Shown in pieces: positions 22,485-23,839 of a DNA stretch of 23,839 nt (the stretch's first letter is position 1; each line of letters begins with the position of its first letter). The stretch comes from CAYVDH01 sp964450355. GTDB lineage: Bacteria; Bacteroidota; Bacteroidia; NS11-12g; UBA955. The stretch covers positions 1-23,839 of the forward strand of contig CAYVDH010000033.1 of NCBI GenBank assembly GCA_964450355.1. Direction: 5' to 3'. Made by a program: the position numbers and the translations under genes. The notes below the pieces were generated by a model. It was not told the DNA's origin and ran no database searches. It saw only the letters and a list, made by a program, of their open reading frames with translations.

Positions 22485-23727
22485 CTACACAATGTCTGAA
22501 CTTGAATTTTTAAAATGGAGGTTGATACAATTTGGTAAAAGTCATTCCCATTTCTATTTTTTAAACAGCAATCAAATACCGCCAGCCTTAGGTTTGGCTA
22601 AGTACGAATTTGTGGTGGGCATTGGGTGTGTCAATGAATTGAATTCCTCATTATTTCACATCAATGATGCCATTAAGGAAAATAAACAGTGGTATTTTAC
22701 AGCATTTAAATACGAGGCATACAAACATTTTGATGTCGATACAAACAACGATGAAATTCATTTGATACAACCCGAAATTGTCATCACACTGCCATTTTAT
22801 GGACAACAATCAATGCAATGGATTAACAATGGTATCACAGAAGAGAAATTCAGTCAATATCAATTGGATTTTGAGCAACAAATGGTTGAGGCATTTGATT
22901 ACAAAGTGGAGGGGCTTGATTTTGTACCAACAATGTCAAAGCAAGAGTATATTGATAAGGTAGCTTTTATTAAAAATCAAATTGTAGAAGGGGATTATTA
23001 TGAGTTGAATTTATGTCAAAAATACAATTCAAAAGTGGGTTTATTTTCTCCAGAAATAGTGTATTGGCATTTGAATAAACAATCACCTTCACCTTTTTCT
23101 GCATTTGTAAAAATTAAAAATGAATACATCATTTGCATGAGTCCAGAAAGGTTTTTATTTAAACAAGGATGTAAATTGGTTTCACAACCTATCAAAGGGA
23201 CTAACATGAAAAAGGAAGATGACAATGAAAATCAAAAATTAGCATTAAAAAACAGTGAAAAAGACAGAGCAGAGAATGTGATGATAGTTGATTTGGTGCG
23301 CAATGATTTAAGCAGGATAAGCGAACCTGGAACGGTGAAAGTAGATGAGTTATTTGGTATATACAGCCATCAATATGTGAACCACATGGTATCAACTATC
23401 AGTTCAAAGATAAAACAGGGGATAGGTTTTGCAGAAATCATGAAATCGTTATTTCCTATGGGAAGCATGACAGGGGCTCCCAAACTAGAGGTGATGAAAA
23501 ACATAGAACAGCATGAAAACAATGCCAGGGGATACTACAGTGGATGCATAGGGTATATAGAAAACAGTGGTGATTTTGATTTCAATGTAGTAATTAGGAG
23601 TTTGATTTACAATCAAATAACCAAGGAGTTGAATTACCAAGTGGGTGGAGCAATCACTTTTGATTCGGATGCAGAGTTAGAGTATTTAGAGTGTCAATTA
23701 AAAGGCAAGGCATTTAGAAATTTATAA
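22471..23727 (+). CDS. pabB: Aminodeoxychorismate synthase component I
   Basis: PabB turns chorismate and ammonia into aminodeoxychorismate for folate synthesis. The chorismate-binding domain is clear: SPERFLF, then PIKGT at 240-244. Lys242 there distinguishes PabB from anthranilate synthase TrpE, which has PIAGT. DRAENVMIVDLVRNDLSRI, MGSMTGAPKLEVM and YYSGCIGYI complete the active site. At 418 residues the N-terminal half is shorter than in E. coli. The frame starts at 22471, overlapping uvrC by 14 bases; an ATG at 22492, seven bases after the uvrC stop, is also plausible (411 residues). No pabA is in view. Confidence 0.92.
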   Translation: MMGNNYTMSELEFLKWRLIQFGKSHSHFYFLNSNQIPPALGLAKYEFVVGIGCVNELNSSLFHINDAIKENKQWYFTAFKYEAYKHFDVDTNNDEIHLIQPEIVITLPFYGQQSMQWINNGITEEKFSQYQLDFEQQMVEAFDYKVEGLDFVPTMSKQEYIDKVAFIKNQIVEGDYYELNLCQKYNSKVGLFSPEIVYWHLNKQSPSPFSAFVKIKNEYIICMSPERFLFKQGCKLVSQPIKGTNMKKEDDNENQKLALKNSEKDRAENVMIVDLVRNDLSRISEPGTVKVDELFGIYSHQYVNHMVSTISSKIKQGIGFAEIMKSLFPMGSMTGAPKLEVMKNIEQHENNARGYYSGCIGYIENSGDFDFNVVIRSLIYNQITKELNYQVGGAITFDSDAELEYLECQLKGKAFRNL

Positions 23728-23734
23728 AAAAATA

Positions 23735-23765
23735 TTTGCTAAAGAAAAAATACTTATTATCTTTG
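23735..23765 (+). promoter_or_regulatory. Consensus Bacteroidota promoter for tRNA-Asp
   Basis: TTTG at 23735-23738 is followed after exactly 19 bases by TATCTTTG (TAnnTTTG) at 23758-23765. Both elements and the spacing match the primary sigma factor consensus of Bacteroidota. The tRNA begins 20 bases downstream. Confidence 0.85.
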
Positions 23766-23784
23766 CACTCCCAAAATCAGGAAC

Positions 23785-23839
23785 GGTGTGGTAGTTCAGC
23801 TGGTTAGAATACTGCCCTGTCACGGCAGGGGTCGCGGGT
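23785..23839 (+). tRNA. tRNA-Asp (GUC), cut by the window end
   Basis: The 5' acceptor strand GGTGTGG (23785-23791) is followed by TA, the D arm (GTTC...GAAT) and the anticodon stem CTGCC/GGCAG (23812-23816 and 23824-23828). The loop CTGTCAC carries the anticodon GTC at 23819-23821. The variable loop and the first T-stem strand (GCGGG) follow before the window stops, so the T loop and the 3' acceptor are missing. Its synthetase, aspS, is elsewhere in the window. Confidence 0.93.

Overview
The window looks like a chromosome segment from a low-GC member of the Bacteroidota. The evidence is the promoter style (TTTG, about 19 bases, then TAnnTTTG, best seen before the tRNA at the right end), start codons without clear Shine-Dalgarno sequences, many small lipoproteins with long AT-rich gaps, and the gene set itself (a sigma-54 activator, LptE, a TPR protein and SecG in a row). 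No species can be named from the sequence.

Bases 1-3870 are an accessory or decaying stretch. They hold hairpin-forming repeats, a 322-bp array of exactly phased heptamers, a Fic-domain protein with atypical catalytic and inhibitory motifs, an inverted pair of hairpin elements, two small lipoprotein genes, and two stretches that read like broken genes.

From 3971 onward the genes are mostly core. An outer-membrane beta-barrel gene meets aspS (AspRS) tail to tail, with the two stop codons inside a shared TTATAA. A leftward block from 12300 to 6489 carries a secreted protein with thioester-like motifs, a 40-residue lipoprotein, a low-molecular-weight tyrosine phosphatase, a GT-C-like membrane protein, kynU, prmA and a 2-Cys peroxiredoxin, ending at a strong terminator. 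Reading rightward, 12365-16796 has a GNAT gene, then the sigma-54 activator, lptE, the TPR protein and secG with touching or nearly touching ends, a terminator, and a second GNAT gene. A leftward operon (19702-16793) joins an EVE-domain protein, pyrR, pyrB and a zinc-type L-asparaginase. This places an enzyme that makes aspartate beside the enzyme that uses it for pyrimidines. A lipoprotein with membrane helices, uvrC, pabB and the start of a tRNA-Asp gene close the window.

No CRISPR array, intact transposase, rRNA or phage module was seen. The points most worth checking are the phased heptamer array, the Fic protein that lacks both halves of the usual inhibitory salt bridge, the thioester-like secreted protein, the asparaginase-pyrB linkage, promoter boxes that nearly touch start codons, and the 40-residue lipoprotein that is easily missed.
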